64,000 nucleotides of DNA from Oasisia sp. SBJ-2009 (taxonomy: Eukaryota > Annelida > Polychaeta > Sabellida > Siboglinidae), in contig OZ024856.1 of NCBI GenBank assembly GCA_964017155.1, positions 126,501-190,500 of the forward strand, written 5' to 3'. Positions 11,480 through 25,333 of the stretch are shown here, in pieces (position 1 is the stretch's first letter; each line of letters begins with the position of its first letter). The notes under the pieces were generated by a model that was not told the origin of the DNA, did no database searches, and was given only the letters and a program-made list of their open reading frames with translations. The position numbers and the translations under genes were made by a program.

Positions 11480-14400
11480 CAAATCGAGCAAAACGACAAA
11501 GTCCGATCCGTCTACGGGGGATCAGTTTTGAGAATCGAGAGAAACGGCCAAGTTCGACGCGCCGGTCGGTCTTCTCGGGCGTGTGCCACGCAAGGGGTGT
11601 AACTACGACTCTCTCGACGAAACCAACTGACCGTGCGCGTCGTCTTGCAAACTTTTGGAAACAAATCGAGGAAAACGACAAAGTCCGATCCGTCTACGGG
11701 GGATCAGTTGGGGAAATCTGTTTACATTCTTTTCAACAAAATTCCGTGCCGACCGCTGGGTAAACGGCGGGAGTAATAATGAACAACTAACTAGATGAGG
11801 TGACGAGGCATTTGTCGACCTTAACAGGGTGATAGTTGCACAAATCGAGGAAAACGACAAAGTCCGATCCGTCTACGGGGGATCAGTTTTGAGAATCGAG
11901 AGAAACGGCCAAGTTCGACGCGCCGGTCGGTCTTCTCGGGCGTATTCCACGCACGGAGTGTAACTACGACTCTATCGACGAAACCAACTAACCGTGCGCG
12001 TCGTCTTGCCAACTTTTGGAAACAAATCGAGGAAAACGACAAAGTCCGATCCGTCTACGGGGGATCAGTTGGGGAAGCGTAAATGTCTGTTTACATTCTT
12101 TTCAACAGAATTCCGTGCCGACCGCTGGGTAAACGGCGGGAGTAATAATGAACCACTAACTAGATGAGGTGTCAAGACATTTGGCGACCTTAGCAGGGTG
12201 ATAGTTGCACAAATCGAGCAAAACGACAAAGTCCGATCCTTCTACGGGGGATCAGTTTTGAGAATCGAGAGAAACGGCCAAGTTCGACGCGCCGGTCGGT
12301 CTTCTCGGGCGTGTGCCACGCAAGGGTTGTAACTACGACTCTCTCGACGAAACCCACTGACCGTGCGCGTCGTCTTGCCAAGTTTTGGAAACAAATCGAG
12401 CAAAACGACAAAGTCCGATCCGTCTACGGGGGATCAGTAGTGGAAGCGTAAATGTCTGTGTACATTCTTTTCAACAGAATTCCGTGCCGACCGCTGGGTA
12501 AACGGAGGGAGTAATAATGAACCACTAACTAGATGAGGTGACGAGGCGATTGGCGACCTTAACACGGTGATAGTTGCACAAATCGAGGAAAACGACAAAG
12601 TCCGATTCGTCTACGGGGGATCAGTTTTGAGAATCGAGAGAAACGGCCAAGTTCGACGCGCCGGTCGGTCTTCTCGGGCGTGTGCCACGCAAGGGGTGTA
12701 ACTACGACTCTCTCGACGAAACCAACTGACCGTGCGCGTCGTCTTGCCAACTTTTGGAAACAAATCGAGGAAAACGACAAAGTCCGATCCGTCTACGGGG
12801 GATCAGTTGGGGAAGTCTGTTTACATTCTTTTCAACAGAATTCCGTGCCGACCGCTGGGTAAACGGCGGGAGTAATAATGAACCACTAACTAGATGAGGT
12901 GACGAGGCATTTGGCGACCTGAACAGGGTGATAGTTGCACAAATCGAGGAAAACGACAAAGTCCGATCCGTCTACGGGGGATCAGTTTTGAGAATCGAGA
13001 GAAACGGCCAAGTTCGACGCGCCGGTCGGTCTTCTCGGGCGTATTCCACGCACGGAGTGGAATTACGACTCTCTCGACGAAACCAACTGACCGTGCGCGT
13101 CGTCTTGCCAACTTTTGGAAACAAATCGAGGAAAACGACAAAGTCCGATCCGTCTACGGGGGATCAGTTGGGGAAGTCTGTTTACATTCTTTTCAACAAA
13201 ATTCCGTGCCGACCGCTGGGTAAACGGCGGGAGTAATAATGAACCACTAACTAGATGAGGTGACGAGGCATTTGGCGACCTTAACAGGGTGATAGTTGCA
13301 CAAATCGAGGAAAACGACAAAGTCCAATCCGTCTACGGGGGATCAGTTTTGAGAATCGAGAGAAACGGCCAAGTTCGACGCGCCGGTCGGTCTTCTCGGG
13401 CGTATTCCACGCACGGAGTGTAACTACGACTCTATCGACGAAACCAACTGACCGTGCGCGTCGTCTTGCCAACTTTTGGAAACAAATCGAGGAAAACGAC
13501 AAAGTCCGATCCGTCTACGGGGGATCAGTTGGGGAAGCGTAAATGTCTGTTTACATTCTTTTCAACAGAATTCCGTGCCGACCGCTGGGTAAACGGCGGG
13601 AGTAATAATGAACCACTAACTAGATGAGGTGTCAAGACATTTGGCGACCTTAACAGGGTGATAGTTGCACAAATCGAGCAAAACGACAAAGTCCGATCCG
13701 TCTACGGGGGATCAGTTTTGAGAATCGAGAGAAACGGCCAAGTTCGACGCGCCGGTCGGTCTTCTCGGGCGTGTGCCACGCAAGGGGTGTAACTACGACT
13801 CTCTCGACGAAACCAACTGACCGTGCGCGTCGTCTTGCCAACTTTTGGAAACAAATCGAGGAAAACGACAAAGTCCGATCCGTCTACGGGGGATCAGTTG
13901 GGGAAGTCTGTTTACATTCTTTTCAACAAAATTCCGTGCCGACCGCTGGGTAAACGGCGGGAGTAATAATGAACCACTAACTAGATGAGGTGACGAGGCA
14001 TTTGGCGACCTGAACAGGGTGATAGTTGCACAAATCGAGGAAAACGACAAAGTCCGATCCGTCTACGGGGGATCAGTTTTGAGAATCGAGAGAAACGGCC
14101 AAGTTCGACGCGCCGGTCGGTCTTCTCGGGCGTATTCCACGCACGGAGTGGAATTACGACTCTCTCGACGAAACCAACTGACCGTGCGCGTCGTCTTGCC
14201 AACTTTTGGAAACAAATCGAGGAAAACGACAAAGTCCGATCCGTCTACGGGGGATCAGTTGGGGAAGTCTGTTTACATTCTTTTCAACAAAATTCCGTGC
14301 CGACCGCTGGGTAAACGGCGGGAGTAATAATGAACCACTAACTAGATGAGGTGACGAGGCATTTGGCGACCTTAACAGGGTGATAGTTGCACAAATCGAG

Positions 14401-14760
14401 GAAAACGACAAAGTCCAATCCGTCTACGGGGGATCAGTTTTGAGAATCGAGAGAAACGGCCAAGTTCGACGCGCCGGTCGGTCTTCTCGGGCGTATTCCA
14501 CGCACGGAGTGTAACTACGACTCTATCGACGAAACCAACTGACCGTGCGCGTCGTCTTGCCAACTTTTGGAAACAAATCGAGGAAAACGACAAAGTCCGA
14601 TCCGTCTACGGGGGATCAGTTGGGGAAGCGTAAATGTCTGTTTACATTCTTTTCAACAGAATTCCGTGCCGACCGCTGGGTAAACGGCGGGAGTAATAAT
14701 GAACCACTAACTAGATGAGGTGTCAAGACATTTGGCGACCTTAACAGGGTGATAGTTGCA
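11480..14760. repeat. HOR copy H2 (3281 bp, 9 monomers)
   Basis: Lineage alpha (ttagcaggg, aaacccactg). It is longer than H1 because it contains a tandem 1091-bp trimer, 12579-13669 and 13670-14760. H2 and H3 match module for module at a 3281-bp offset. Confidence 0.88.
12579..14760. repeat. Tandem pair of 1091-bp trimers in H2
   Basis: Monomers at 12579, 12940, 13301 and at 13670, 14031, 14392 form two copies of a trimer (361+361+369 bp). The middle monomer has cctgaacagg upstream and gtggaattac inside. The first monomers differ because 12579 follows a 'tagtgg' B module and 13670 does not. Confidence 0.85.
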
Positions 14761-17700
14761 CAAATCGAGCAAAACGACAAAGTCCGATCCGTCTACGGGG
14801 GATCAGTTTTGAGAATCGAGAGAAACGGCCAAGTTCGACGCGCCGGTCGGTCTTCTCGGGCGTGTGCCACGCAAGGGGTGTAACTACGACTCTCTCGACG
14901 AAACCAACTGACCGTGCGCGTCGTCTTGCCAAGTTTTGGAAACAAATCGAGGAAAACGACAAAGTCCGATCCGTCTACGGGGGATCAGTTGGGGAAGTCT
15001 GTTTACATTCTTTTCAACAAAATTCCGTGCCGACCGCTGGGTAAACGGCGGGAGTAATAATGAACAACTAACTAGATGAGGTGACGAGGCATTTGTCGAC
15101 CTTAACAGGGTGATAGTTGCACAAATCGAGGAAAACGACAAAGTCCGATCCGTCTACGGGGGATCAGTTTTGAGAATCGAGAGAAACGGCCAAGTTCGAC
15201 GCGCCGGTCGGTCTTCTCGGGCGTATTCCACGCACGGAGTGTAACTACGACTCTATCGACGAAACCAACTAACCGTGCGCGTCGTCTTGCCAACTTTTGG
15301 AAACAAATCGAGGAAAACGACAAAGTCCGATCCGTCTACGGGGGATCAGTTGGGGAAGCGTAAATGTCTGTTTACATTCTTTTCAACAGAATTCCGTGCC
15401 GACCGCTGGGTAAACGGCGGGAGTAATAATGAACCACTAACTAGATGAGGTGTCAAGACATTTGGCGACCTTAGCAGGGTGATAGTTGCACAAATCGAGC
15501 AAAACGACAAAGTCCGATCCTTCTACGGGGGATCAGTTTTGAGAATCGAGAGAAACGGCCAAGTTCGACGCGCCGGTCGGTCTTCTCGGGCGTGTGCCAC
15601 GCAAGGGTTGTAACTACGACTCTCTCGACGAAACCCACTGACCGTGCGCGTCGTCTTGCCAAGTTTTGGAAACAAATCGAGCAAAACGACAAAGTCCGAT
15701 CCGTCTACGGGGGATCAGTAGTGGAAGCGTAAATGTCTGTGTACATTCTTTTCAACAGAATTCCGTGCCGACCGCTGGGTAAACGGAGGGAGTAATAATG
15801 AACCACTAACTAGATGAGGTGACGAGGCGATTGGCGACCTTAACACGGTGATAGTTGCACAAATCGAGGAAAACGACAAAGTCCGATTCGTCTACGGGGG
15901 ATCAGTTTTGAGAATCGAGAGAAACGGCCAAGTTCGACGCGCCGGTCGGTCTTCTCGGGCGTGTGCCACGCAAGGGGTGTAACTACGACTCTCTCGACGA
16001 AACCAACTGACCGTGCGCGTCGTCTTGCCAACTTTTGGAAACAAATCGAGGAAAACGACAAAGTCCGATCCGTCTACGGGGGATCAGTTGGGGAAGTCTG
16101 TTTACATTCTTTTCAACAAAATTCCGTGCCGACCGCTGGGTAAACGGCGGGAGTAATAATGAACCACTAACTAGATGAGGTGACGAGGCATTTGGCGACC
16201 TGAACAGGGTGATAGTTGCACAAATCGAGGAAAACGACAAAGTCCGATCCGTCTACGGGGGATCAGTTTTGAGAATCGAGAGAAACGGCCAAGTTCGACG
16301 CGCCGGTCGGTCTTCTCGGGCGTATTCCACGCACGGAGTGGAATTACGACTCTCTCGACGAAACCAACTGACCGTGCGCGTCGTCTTGCCAACTTTTGGA
16401 AACAAATCGAGGAAAACGACAAAGTCCGATCCGTCAACGGGGGATCAGTTGGGGAAGTCTGTTTACATTCTTTTCAACAAAATTCCGTGCCGACCGCTGG
16501 GTAAACGGCGGGAGTAATAATGAACCACTAACTAGATGAGGTGACGAGGCATTTGGCGACCTTAACAGGGTGATAGTTGCACAAATCGAGGAAAACGACA
16601 AAGTCCAATCCGTCTACGGGGGATCAGTTTTGAGAATCGAGAGAAACGGCCAAGTTCGACGCGCCGGTCGGTCTTCTCGGGCGTATTCCACGCACGGAGT
16701 GTAACTACGACTCTATCGACGAAACCAACTGACCGTGCGCGTCGTCTTGCCAACTTTTGGAAACAAATCGAGGAAAACGACAAAGTCCGATCCGTCTACG
16801 GGGGATCAGTTGGGGAAGCGTAAATGTCTGTTTACATTCTTTTCAACAGAATTCCGTGCCGACCGCTGGGTAAACGGCGGGAGTAATAATGAACCACTAA
16901 CTAGATGAGGTGTCAAGACATTTGGCGACCTTAACAGGGTGATAGTTGCACAAATCGAGCAAAACGACAAAGTCCGATCCGTCTACGGGGGATCAGTTTT
17001 GAGAATCGAGAGAAACGGCCAAGTTCGACGCGCCGGTCGGTCTTCTCGGGCGTGTGCCACGCAAGGGGTGTAACTACGACTCTCTCGACGAAACCAACTG
17101 ACCGTGCGCGTCGTCTTGCCAACTTTTGGAAACAAATCGAGGAAAACGACAAAGTCCGATCCGTCTACGGGGGATCAGTTGGGGAAGTCTGTTTACATTC
17201 TTTTCAACAAAATTCCGTGCCGACCGCTGGGTAAACGGCGGGAGTAATAATGAACCACTAACTAGATGAGGTGACGAGGCATTTGGCGACCTGAACAGGG
17301 TGATAGTTGCACAAATCGAGGAAAACGACAAAGTCCGATCCGTCTACGGGGGATCAGTTTTGAGAATCGAGAGAAACGGCCAAGTTCGACGCGCCGGTCG
17401 GTCTTCTCGGGCGTATTCCACGCACGGAGTGGAATTACGACTCTCTCGACGAAACCAACTGACCGTGCGCGTCGTCTTGCCAACTTTTGGAAACAAATCG
17501 AGGAAAACGACAAAGTCCGATCCGTCTACGGGGGATCAGTTGGGGAAGTCTGTTTACATTCTTTTCAACAAAATTCCGTGCCGACCGCTGGGTAAACGGC
17601 GGGAGTAATAATGAACCACTAACTAGATGAGGTGACGAGGCATTTGGCGACCTTAACAGGGTGATAGTTGCACAAATCGAGGAAAACGACAAAGTCCAAT

Positions 17701-18041
17701 CCGTCTACGGGGGATCAGTTTTGAGAATCGAGAGAAACGGCCAAGTTCGACGCGCCGGTCGGTCTTCTCGGGCGTATTCCACGCACGGAGTGTAACTACG
17801 ACTCTATCGACGAAACCAACTGACCGTGCGCGTCGTCTTGCCAACTTTTGGAAACAAATCGAGGAAAACGACAAAGTCCGATCCGTCTACGGGGGATCAG
17901 TTGGGGAAGCGTAAATGTCTGTTTACATTCTTTTCAACAGAATTCCGTGCCGACCGCTGGGTAAACGGCGGGAGTAATAATGAACCACTAACTAGATGAG
18001 GTGTCAAGACATTTGGCGACCTTAACAGGGTGATAGTTGCA
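14761..18041. repeat. HOR copy H3 (3281 bp, 9 monomers)
   Basis: Lineage alpha, nearly identical to H2 and including the trimer pair (15860-16950, 16951-18041). Private changes are few, for example gtcaacggg near 16435. Confidence 0.88.
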
Positions 18042-19322
18042 CAAATCGAGCAAAACGACAAAGTCCGATCCGTCTACGGGGGATCAGTTTTGAGAATCGA
18101 GAGAAACGGCCAAGTTCGACGCGCCGGTCGGTCTTCTCGGGCGTGTGCCACGCAAGGGGTGTAACTACGACTCTCTCGACGAAACCAACTGACCGTGCGC
18201 GTCGTCTTGCCAACTTTTGGAAACAAATCGAGGAAAACGACAAAGTCCGATCCGTCTACGGGGGATCAGTTGGGGAAGTCTGTTTACATTATTTTCAACA
18301 AAATTCCGTGCCGACCGCTGGGTAAACGGCGGGAGTAATAATGAACAACTAACTAGATGAGGTGACGAGGCATTTGTCGACCTTAACAGGGTGATAGTTG
18401 CACAAATCGAGGAAAACGACAAAGTCCGATCCGTCTACGGGGGATCAGTTTTGAGAATCGAGAGAAACGGCCAAGTTCGACGCGCCGGTCGGTCTTCTCG
18501 GGCGTATTCCACGCACGGAGTGTAACTACGACTCTATCGACGAAACCAACTAACCGTGCGCGTCGTCTTGCCAACTTTTGGAAACAAATCGAGGAAAACG
18601 ACAAAGTCCGATCCGTCTACGGGGGATCAGTTGGGGAAGCGTAAATGTCTGTTTACATTCTTTTCAACAGAATTCCGTGCCGACCGCTGGGTAAACGGCG
18701 GGAGTAATAATGAACCACTAACTAGATGAGGTGTCAAGACATTTGGCGACCTTAACAGGGTGATAGTTGCACAAATCGAGCAAAACGACAAAGTCCGATC
18801 CTTCTACGGGGGATCAGTTTTGAGAATCGAGAGAAACGGCCAAGTTCGACGCGCCGGTCGGTCTTCTCGGGCGTGTGCCACGCAAGGGTTGTAACTACGA
18901 CTCTCTCGACGAAACCCATTGACCGTGCGCGTCGTCTTGCCAAGTTTTGGAAACAAATCGAGGAAAACGACAAAGTCCGATCCGTCTACGGGGGATCAGT
19001 AGTGGAAGCGTAAATGTCTGTGTACATTCTTTTCAACAGAATTCCGTGCCGACCGCTGGGTAAACGGAGGGAGTAATAATGAACCACTAACTAGATGAGG
19101 TGACGAGGCGATTGGCGACCTTAACACGGTGATAGTTGCACAAATCGAGGAAAACGACAAAGTCCGATTCGTCTACGGGGGATCAGTTTTGAGAATCGAG
19201 AGAAACGGCCAAGTTCGACGCGCCGGTCGGTCTTCTCGGGCGTGTGCCACGCAAGGGGTGTAACTACGACTCTCTCGACGAAACCAACTGACCGTGCGCG
19301 TCGTCTTGCAAACTTTTGGAAA

Positions 19323-19501
19323 CAAATCGAGGAAAACGACAAAGTCCGATCCGTCTACGGGGGATCAGTTGGGGAAATCTGTTTACATTCTTTTCAACAG
19401 AATTCGGTGCCGACCGCTGGGTAAACGGCGGGAGTAATAATGAACCACTAACTAGATGAGGTGACGAGGCGATTGGCGACCTTAACACGGTGATAGTTGC
19501 A
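19323..19501. repeat. Recombinant B module of lineage beta
   Basis: The left part is the 179-bp type (ggggaaatctg, aaacggcggg) and the right part is the 'tagtgg' subtype (gcgattgg, aacacggtg). The switch lies between about 19428 and 19466. Copies at 23334 and 28804 share it along with gaattcggtg, so the exchange predates the spread of lineage beta. Confidence 0.78.
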
Positions 19502-20592
19502 CAAATCGAGGAAAACGACAAAGTCCGATTCGTCTACGGGGGATCAGTTTTGAGAATCGAGAGAAACGGCCAAGTTCGACGCGCCGGTCGGTCTTCTCGG
19601 GCGTGTGCCACGCAAGGGGTGTAAGTACGACTCTCTCGACGAAACCAACTGACCGTGCGCGTCGTCTTGCCAACTTTTGGAAACAAATCGAGGAAAACGA
19701 CAAAGTCCGATCCGTCTACGGGGGATCAGTAGTGGAAGCGTAAATGTCTGTGTACATTCTTTTCAAAAGAATTCCGTGCCGACCGCTGGGTAAACGGAGG
19801 GAGTAATAATGAACCACTAACTAGATGAGGTGACGAGGCGATTGGCGACCTTAACACGGTGATAGTTGCACAAATCGAGGAAAACGACAAAGTCCGATTC
19901 GTGTACGGGGGATAAGTTTTGAGAAATCGAGAGAAACGGCCAAGTTCGACGCGCCGGTCGGTCTTCTCGGGCGTGTGCCACGCAAGGGGTGTAACTACGA
20001 CTCTCTCGACGAAACCAACTGACCGTGCGCGTCGTCTTGCCAACTTTTGGAAACAAATCGAGGAAAACGACAAAGTCCGATCCGTCTACGGGGGATCAGT
20101 TGGGGAAGTCTGTTTACATTCTTTTCAACAGAATTCCGTGGCGACCGCTGGGTAAACGGCGGGAGTAATAATGAACCACTAACTAGATGAGGTGTCAAGA
20201 CATTTGGCGACCTTAACAGGGTGATAGTTGCACAAATCGAGGAAAACGACAAAGTCCGATCCGTCTACGGGGATCAGTTTTGATAATCGAGAGAAACGGC
20301 CAAGTTCGACGCGCCGGTCGGTCTTCTCGGGCGTGTGCCACGCAAGGGTTGTAACTACGACTCTCTCGACGAAACCAACTGACCGTGCGCGTCGTCTTGC
20401 CAAGTTTTGGAAACAAATCGAGGAAAACGACAAAGTCCGATCCGTCTACGGGGGATCAGTTGGGGAAGTCTGTTTACATTCTTTTCAACAGAATTCCGTG
20501 CCGACCGCTGGGTAAACGGCGGGAGTAATAATGAACCACTAACTAGATGAGGTGACGAGGCATTTGGCGACCTGAACAGGGTGATAGTTGCA

Positions 20593-21322
20593 CAAATCGA
20601 GGAAAACGACAAAGTCCGATCCGTCTACGGGGGATCAGTTTTGAGAATCGAGAGAAACGGCCAAGTTCGACGCGCCGGTCGGTCTTCTCGGGCGTATTCC
20701 ACGCACGGAGTGTAACTACGACTCTATCGACGAAACCAACTGACCGTGCGCGTCGTCTTGCCAACTTTTGGAAACAAATCGAGGAAAACGACAAAGTCCG
20801 ATCCGTCTACGGGGGATCAGTAGTGGAAGCGTAAATGTCTGTGTACATTCTTTTCAACAGAATTCCGTGCCGACCGCTGGGTAAACGGAGGGAGTAATAA
20901 TGAACCACTAACTAGATGAGGTGACGAGGCGATTGGCGACCTTAACACGGTGATAGTTGCACAAATCGAGGAAAACGACAAAGTCCGATTCGTCTACGGG
21001 GGATCAGTTTTGAGAATCGAGAGAAACGGCCAAGTTCGACGCGCCGGTCGGTCTTCTCGGGCGTGTGCCACGCAAGGGGTGTAACTACGACTCTCTCGAC
21101 GAAACCAACTGACCGTGCGCGTCGTCTTGCCAACTTTTGGAAACAAATCGAGGAAAACGACAAAGTCCGATCCGTCTACGGGGGATCAGTTGGGGAAGTC
21201 TGTTTACATTCTTTTCAACAGAATTCCGTGCCGACCGCTGGGTAAACGGCGGGAGTAATAATGAACCACTAACTAGATGAGGTGACGAGGCATTTGGCGA
21301 CCTGAACAGGGTGATAGTTGCA
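20593..21322. repeat. 730-bp segment present in H4 but not H5
   Basis: Two monomers (20593 and 20962). The first follows cctgaacagg, as the gtggaattac class does, but its body is the gtgtaactac/ctctatcg class, so it looks recombinant. H5 runs directly from the equivalent of the module before 20593 into the equivalent of 21323. Confidence 0.75.
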
Positions 21323-22052
21323 CAAATCGAGGAAAACGACAAAGTCCGATCCGTCTACGGGGGATCAGTTTTGAGAATCGAGAGAAACGGCCAAGTTCGA
21401 CGCGCCGGTCGGTCTTCTCGGGCGTATTCCACGCACGGAGTGGAATTACGACTCTCTCGACGAAACCAACTGACCGTGCGCGTCGTCTTGCCAACTTTTG
21501 GAAACAAATCGAGGAAAACGACAAAGTCCGATCCGTCTACGGGGGATCAGTTGGGGAAGTCTGTTTACATTCTTTTCAACAAAATTCCGTGCCGACCGCT
21601 GGGTAAACGGCGGGAGTAATAATGAACCACTAACTAGATGAGGTGACGAGGCATTTGGCGACCTTAACAGGGTGATAGTTGCACAAATCGAGGAAAACGA
21701 CAAAGTCCAATCCGTCTACGGGGGATCAGTTTTGAGAATCGAGAGAAACGGCCAAGTTCGACGCGCCGGTCGGTCTTCTCGGGCGTATTCCACGCACGGA
21801 GTGTAACTACGACTCTATCGACGAAACCAACTGACCGTGCGCGTCGTCTTGCCAACTTTTGGAAACAAATCGAGGAAAACGACAAAGTCCGATCCGTCTA
21901 CGGGGGATCAGTTGGGGAAGCGTAAATGTCTGTTTACATTCTTTTCAACAGAATTCCGTGCCGACCGCTGGGTAAACGGCGGGAGTAATAATGAACCACT
22001 AACTAGATGAGGTGTCAAGACATTTGGCGACCTTAACAGGGTGATAGTTGCA

Positions 22053-25000
22053 CAAATCGAGCAAAACGACAAAGTCCGATCCGTCTACGGGGGATCAGTT
22101 TTGAGAATCGAGAGAAACGGCCAAGTTCGACGCGCCGGTCGGTCTTCTCGGGCGTGTGCCACGCAAGGGGTGTAACTACGACTCTCTCGACGAAACCAAC
22201 TGACCGTGCGCGTCGTCTTGCCAACTTTTGGAAACAAATCGAGGAAAACGACAAAGTCCGATCCGTCTACGGGGGATCAGTTGGGGAAGTCTGTTTACAT
22301 TCTTTTCAACAAAATTCCGTGCCGACCGCTGGGTAAACGGCGGGAGTAATAATGAACAACTAACTAGATGAGGTGACGAGGCATTTGTCGACATTAACAG
22401 GGTGATAGTTGCACAAATCGAGGAAAACGACAAAGTCCGATCCGTCTACGGGGGATCAGTTTTGAGAATCGAGAGAAACGGCCAAGTTCGACGCGCCGGT
22501 CGGTCTTCTCGGGCGTATTCCACGCACGGAGTGTAACTACGACTCTATCGACGAAACCAACTAACCGTGCGCGTCGTCTTGCCAACTTTTGGAAACAAAT
22601 CGAGGAAAACGACAAAGTCCGATCCGTCTACGGGGGATCAGTTGGGGAAGCGTAAATGTCTGTTTACATTCTTTTCAACAGAATTCCGTGCCGACCGCTG
22701 GGTAAACGGCGGGAGTAATAATGAACCACTAACTAGATGAGGTGTCAAGACATTTGGCGACCTTAACAGGGTGATAGTTGCACAAATCGAGCAAAACGAC
22801 AAAGTCCGATCCTTCTACGGGGGATCAGTTTTGAGAATCGAGAGAAACGGCCAAGTTCGACGCGCCGGTCGGTCTTCTCGGGCGTGTGCCACGCAAGGGT
22901 TGTAACTACGACTCTCTCGACGAAACCCATTGACCGTGCGCGTCGTCTTGCCAAGTTTTGGAAACAAATCGAGGAAAACGACAAAGTCCGATCCGTCTAC
23001 GGGGGATCAGTAGTGGAAGCGTAAATGTCTGTGTACATTCTTTTCAACAGAATTCCGTGCCGACCGCTGGGTAAACGGAGGGAGTAATAATGAACCACTA
23101 ACTAGATGAGGTGACGAGGCGATTGGCGACCTTAACACGGTGATAGTTGCACAAATCGAGGAAAACGACAAAGTCCGATTCGTCTACGGGGGATCAGTTT
23201 TGAGAATCGAGAGAAACGGCCAAGTTCGACGCGCCGGTCGGTCTTCTCGGGCGTGTGCCACGCAAGGGGTGTAACTACGACTCTCTCGACGAAACCAACT
23301 GACCGTGCGCGTCGTCTTGCAAACTTTTGGAAACAAATCGAGGAAAACGACAAAGTCCGATCCGTCTACGGGGGATCAGTTGGGGAAATCTGTTTACATT
23401 CTTTTCAACAGAATTCGGTGCCGACCGCTGGGTAAACGGCGGGAGTAATAATGAACCACTAACTAGATGAGGTGACGAGGCGATTGGCGACCTTAACACG
23501 GTGATAGTTGCACAAATCGAGGAAAACGACAAAGTCCGATTCGTCTACGGGGGATCAGTTTTGAGAATCGAGAGAAACGGCCAAGTTCGACGCGCCGGTC
23601 GGTCTTCTCGGGCGTGTGCCACGCAAGGGGTGTAAGTACGACTCTCTCGACGAAACCATCTGACCGTGCGCGTCGTCTTGCCAACTTTTGGAAACAAATC
23701 GAGGAAAACGACAAAGTCCGATCCGTCTACGGGGGATCAGTAGTGGAAGCGTAAATGTCTGTGTACATTCTTTTCAAAAGAATTCCGTGCCGACCGCTGG
23801 GTAAACGGAGGGAGTAATAATGAACCACTAACTAGATGAGGTGACGAGGCGATTGGCGACCTTAACACGGTGATAGTTGCACAAATCGAGGAAAACGACA
23901 AAGTCCGATTCGTGTACGGGGGATAAGTTTTGAGAATCGAGAGAAACGGCCAAGTTCGACGCGCCGGTCGGTCTTCTCGGGCGTGTGCCACGCAAGGGGT
24001 GTAACTACGACTCTCTCGACGAAACCAACTGACCGTGCGCGTCGTCTTGCCAACTTTTGGAAACAAATCGAGGAAAACGACAAAGTCCGATCCGTCTACG
24101 GGGGATCAGTTGGGGAAGTCTGTTTACATTCTTTTCAACAGAATTCCGTGGCGACCGCTGGGTAAACGGCGGGAGTAATAATGAACCACTAACTAGATGA
24201 GGTGTCAAGACATTTGGCGACCTTAACAGGGTGATAGTTGCACAAATCGAGGAAAACGACAAAGTCCGATCCGTCTACGGGGGATCAGTTTTGATAATCG
24301 AGAGAAACGGCCAAGTTCGACGCGCCGGTCGGTCTTCTCGGGCGTGTGCCACGCAAGGGTTGTAAGTACGACTCTCTCGACGAAACCAACTGACCGTGCG
24401 CGTCGTCTTGCCAAGTTTTGGAAACAAATCGAGGAAAACGACAAAGTCCGATCCGTCTACGGGGGATCAGTTGGGGAAGTCTGTTTACATTCTTTTCAAC
24501 AGAATTCCGTGCCGACCGCTGGGTAAACGGCGGGAGTAATAATGAACCACTAACTAGATGAGGTGACGAGGCATTTGGCGACCTGAACAGGGTGATAGTT
24601 GCACAAATCGAGGAAAACGACAAAGTCCGATCCGTCTACGGGGGATCAGTTTTGAGAATCGAGAGAAACGGCCAAGTTCGACGCGCCGGTCGGTCTTCTC
24701 GGGCGTATTCCACGCACGGAGTGGAATTACGACTCTCTCGACGAAACCAACTGACCGTGCCCGTCGTCTTGCCAACTTTTGGAAACAAATCGAGGAAAAC
24801 GACAAAGTCCGATCCGTCTACGGGGGATCAGTTGGGGAAGTCTGTTTACATTCTTTTCAACAAAATTCCGTGCCGACCGCTGGGTAAACGGCGGGAGTAA
24901 TAATGAACCACTAACTAGATGAGGTGACGAGGCATTTGGCGACCTTAACAGGGTGATAGTTGCACAAATCGAGGAAAACGACAAAGTCCAATCCGTCTAC

Positions 25001-25333
25001 GGGGGATCAGTTTTGAGAATCGAGAGAAACGGCCAAGTTCGACGCGCCGGTCGGTCTTCTCGGGCGTATTCCACGCACGGAGTGTAACTACGACTCTATC
25101 GACGAAACCAACTGACCGTGCGCGTCGTCTTGCCAACTTTTGGAAACAAATCGAGGAAAACGACAAAGTCCGATCCGTCTACGGGGGATCAGTTGGGGAA
25201 GCGTAAATGTCTGTTTACATTCTTTTCAACAGAATTCCGTGCCGACCGCTGGGTAAACGGCGGGAGTAATAATGAACCACTAACTAGATGAGGTGTCAAG
25301 ACATTTGGCGACCTTAACAGGGTGATAGTTGCA
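22053..25333. repeat. HOR copy H5 (3281 bp, 9 monomers)
   Basis: Lineage beta, matching H4 at a 4011-bp offset and H7 at 5470 bp. It shares gtcgacatt (near 22388) only with H7, so these two are each other's closest relatives. Private changes include accatctgacc near 23660. Confidence 0.87.

Larger units (their letters stand above)
18042..22052. repeat. HOR copy H4 (4011 bp, 11 monomers)
   Basis: Lineage beta: aaacccattg and no ttagcaggg. It has new monomers around 19502-20592 with gtaagtacg, gtgtacgggg and ttgataatc. Single-base indels occur at 19925 (extra a) and near 20270 (one g fewer). Compared with H5 it has an extra 730 bp at 20593-21322. Confidence 0.87.
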
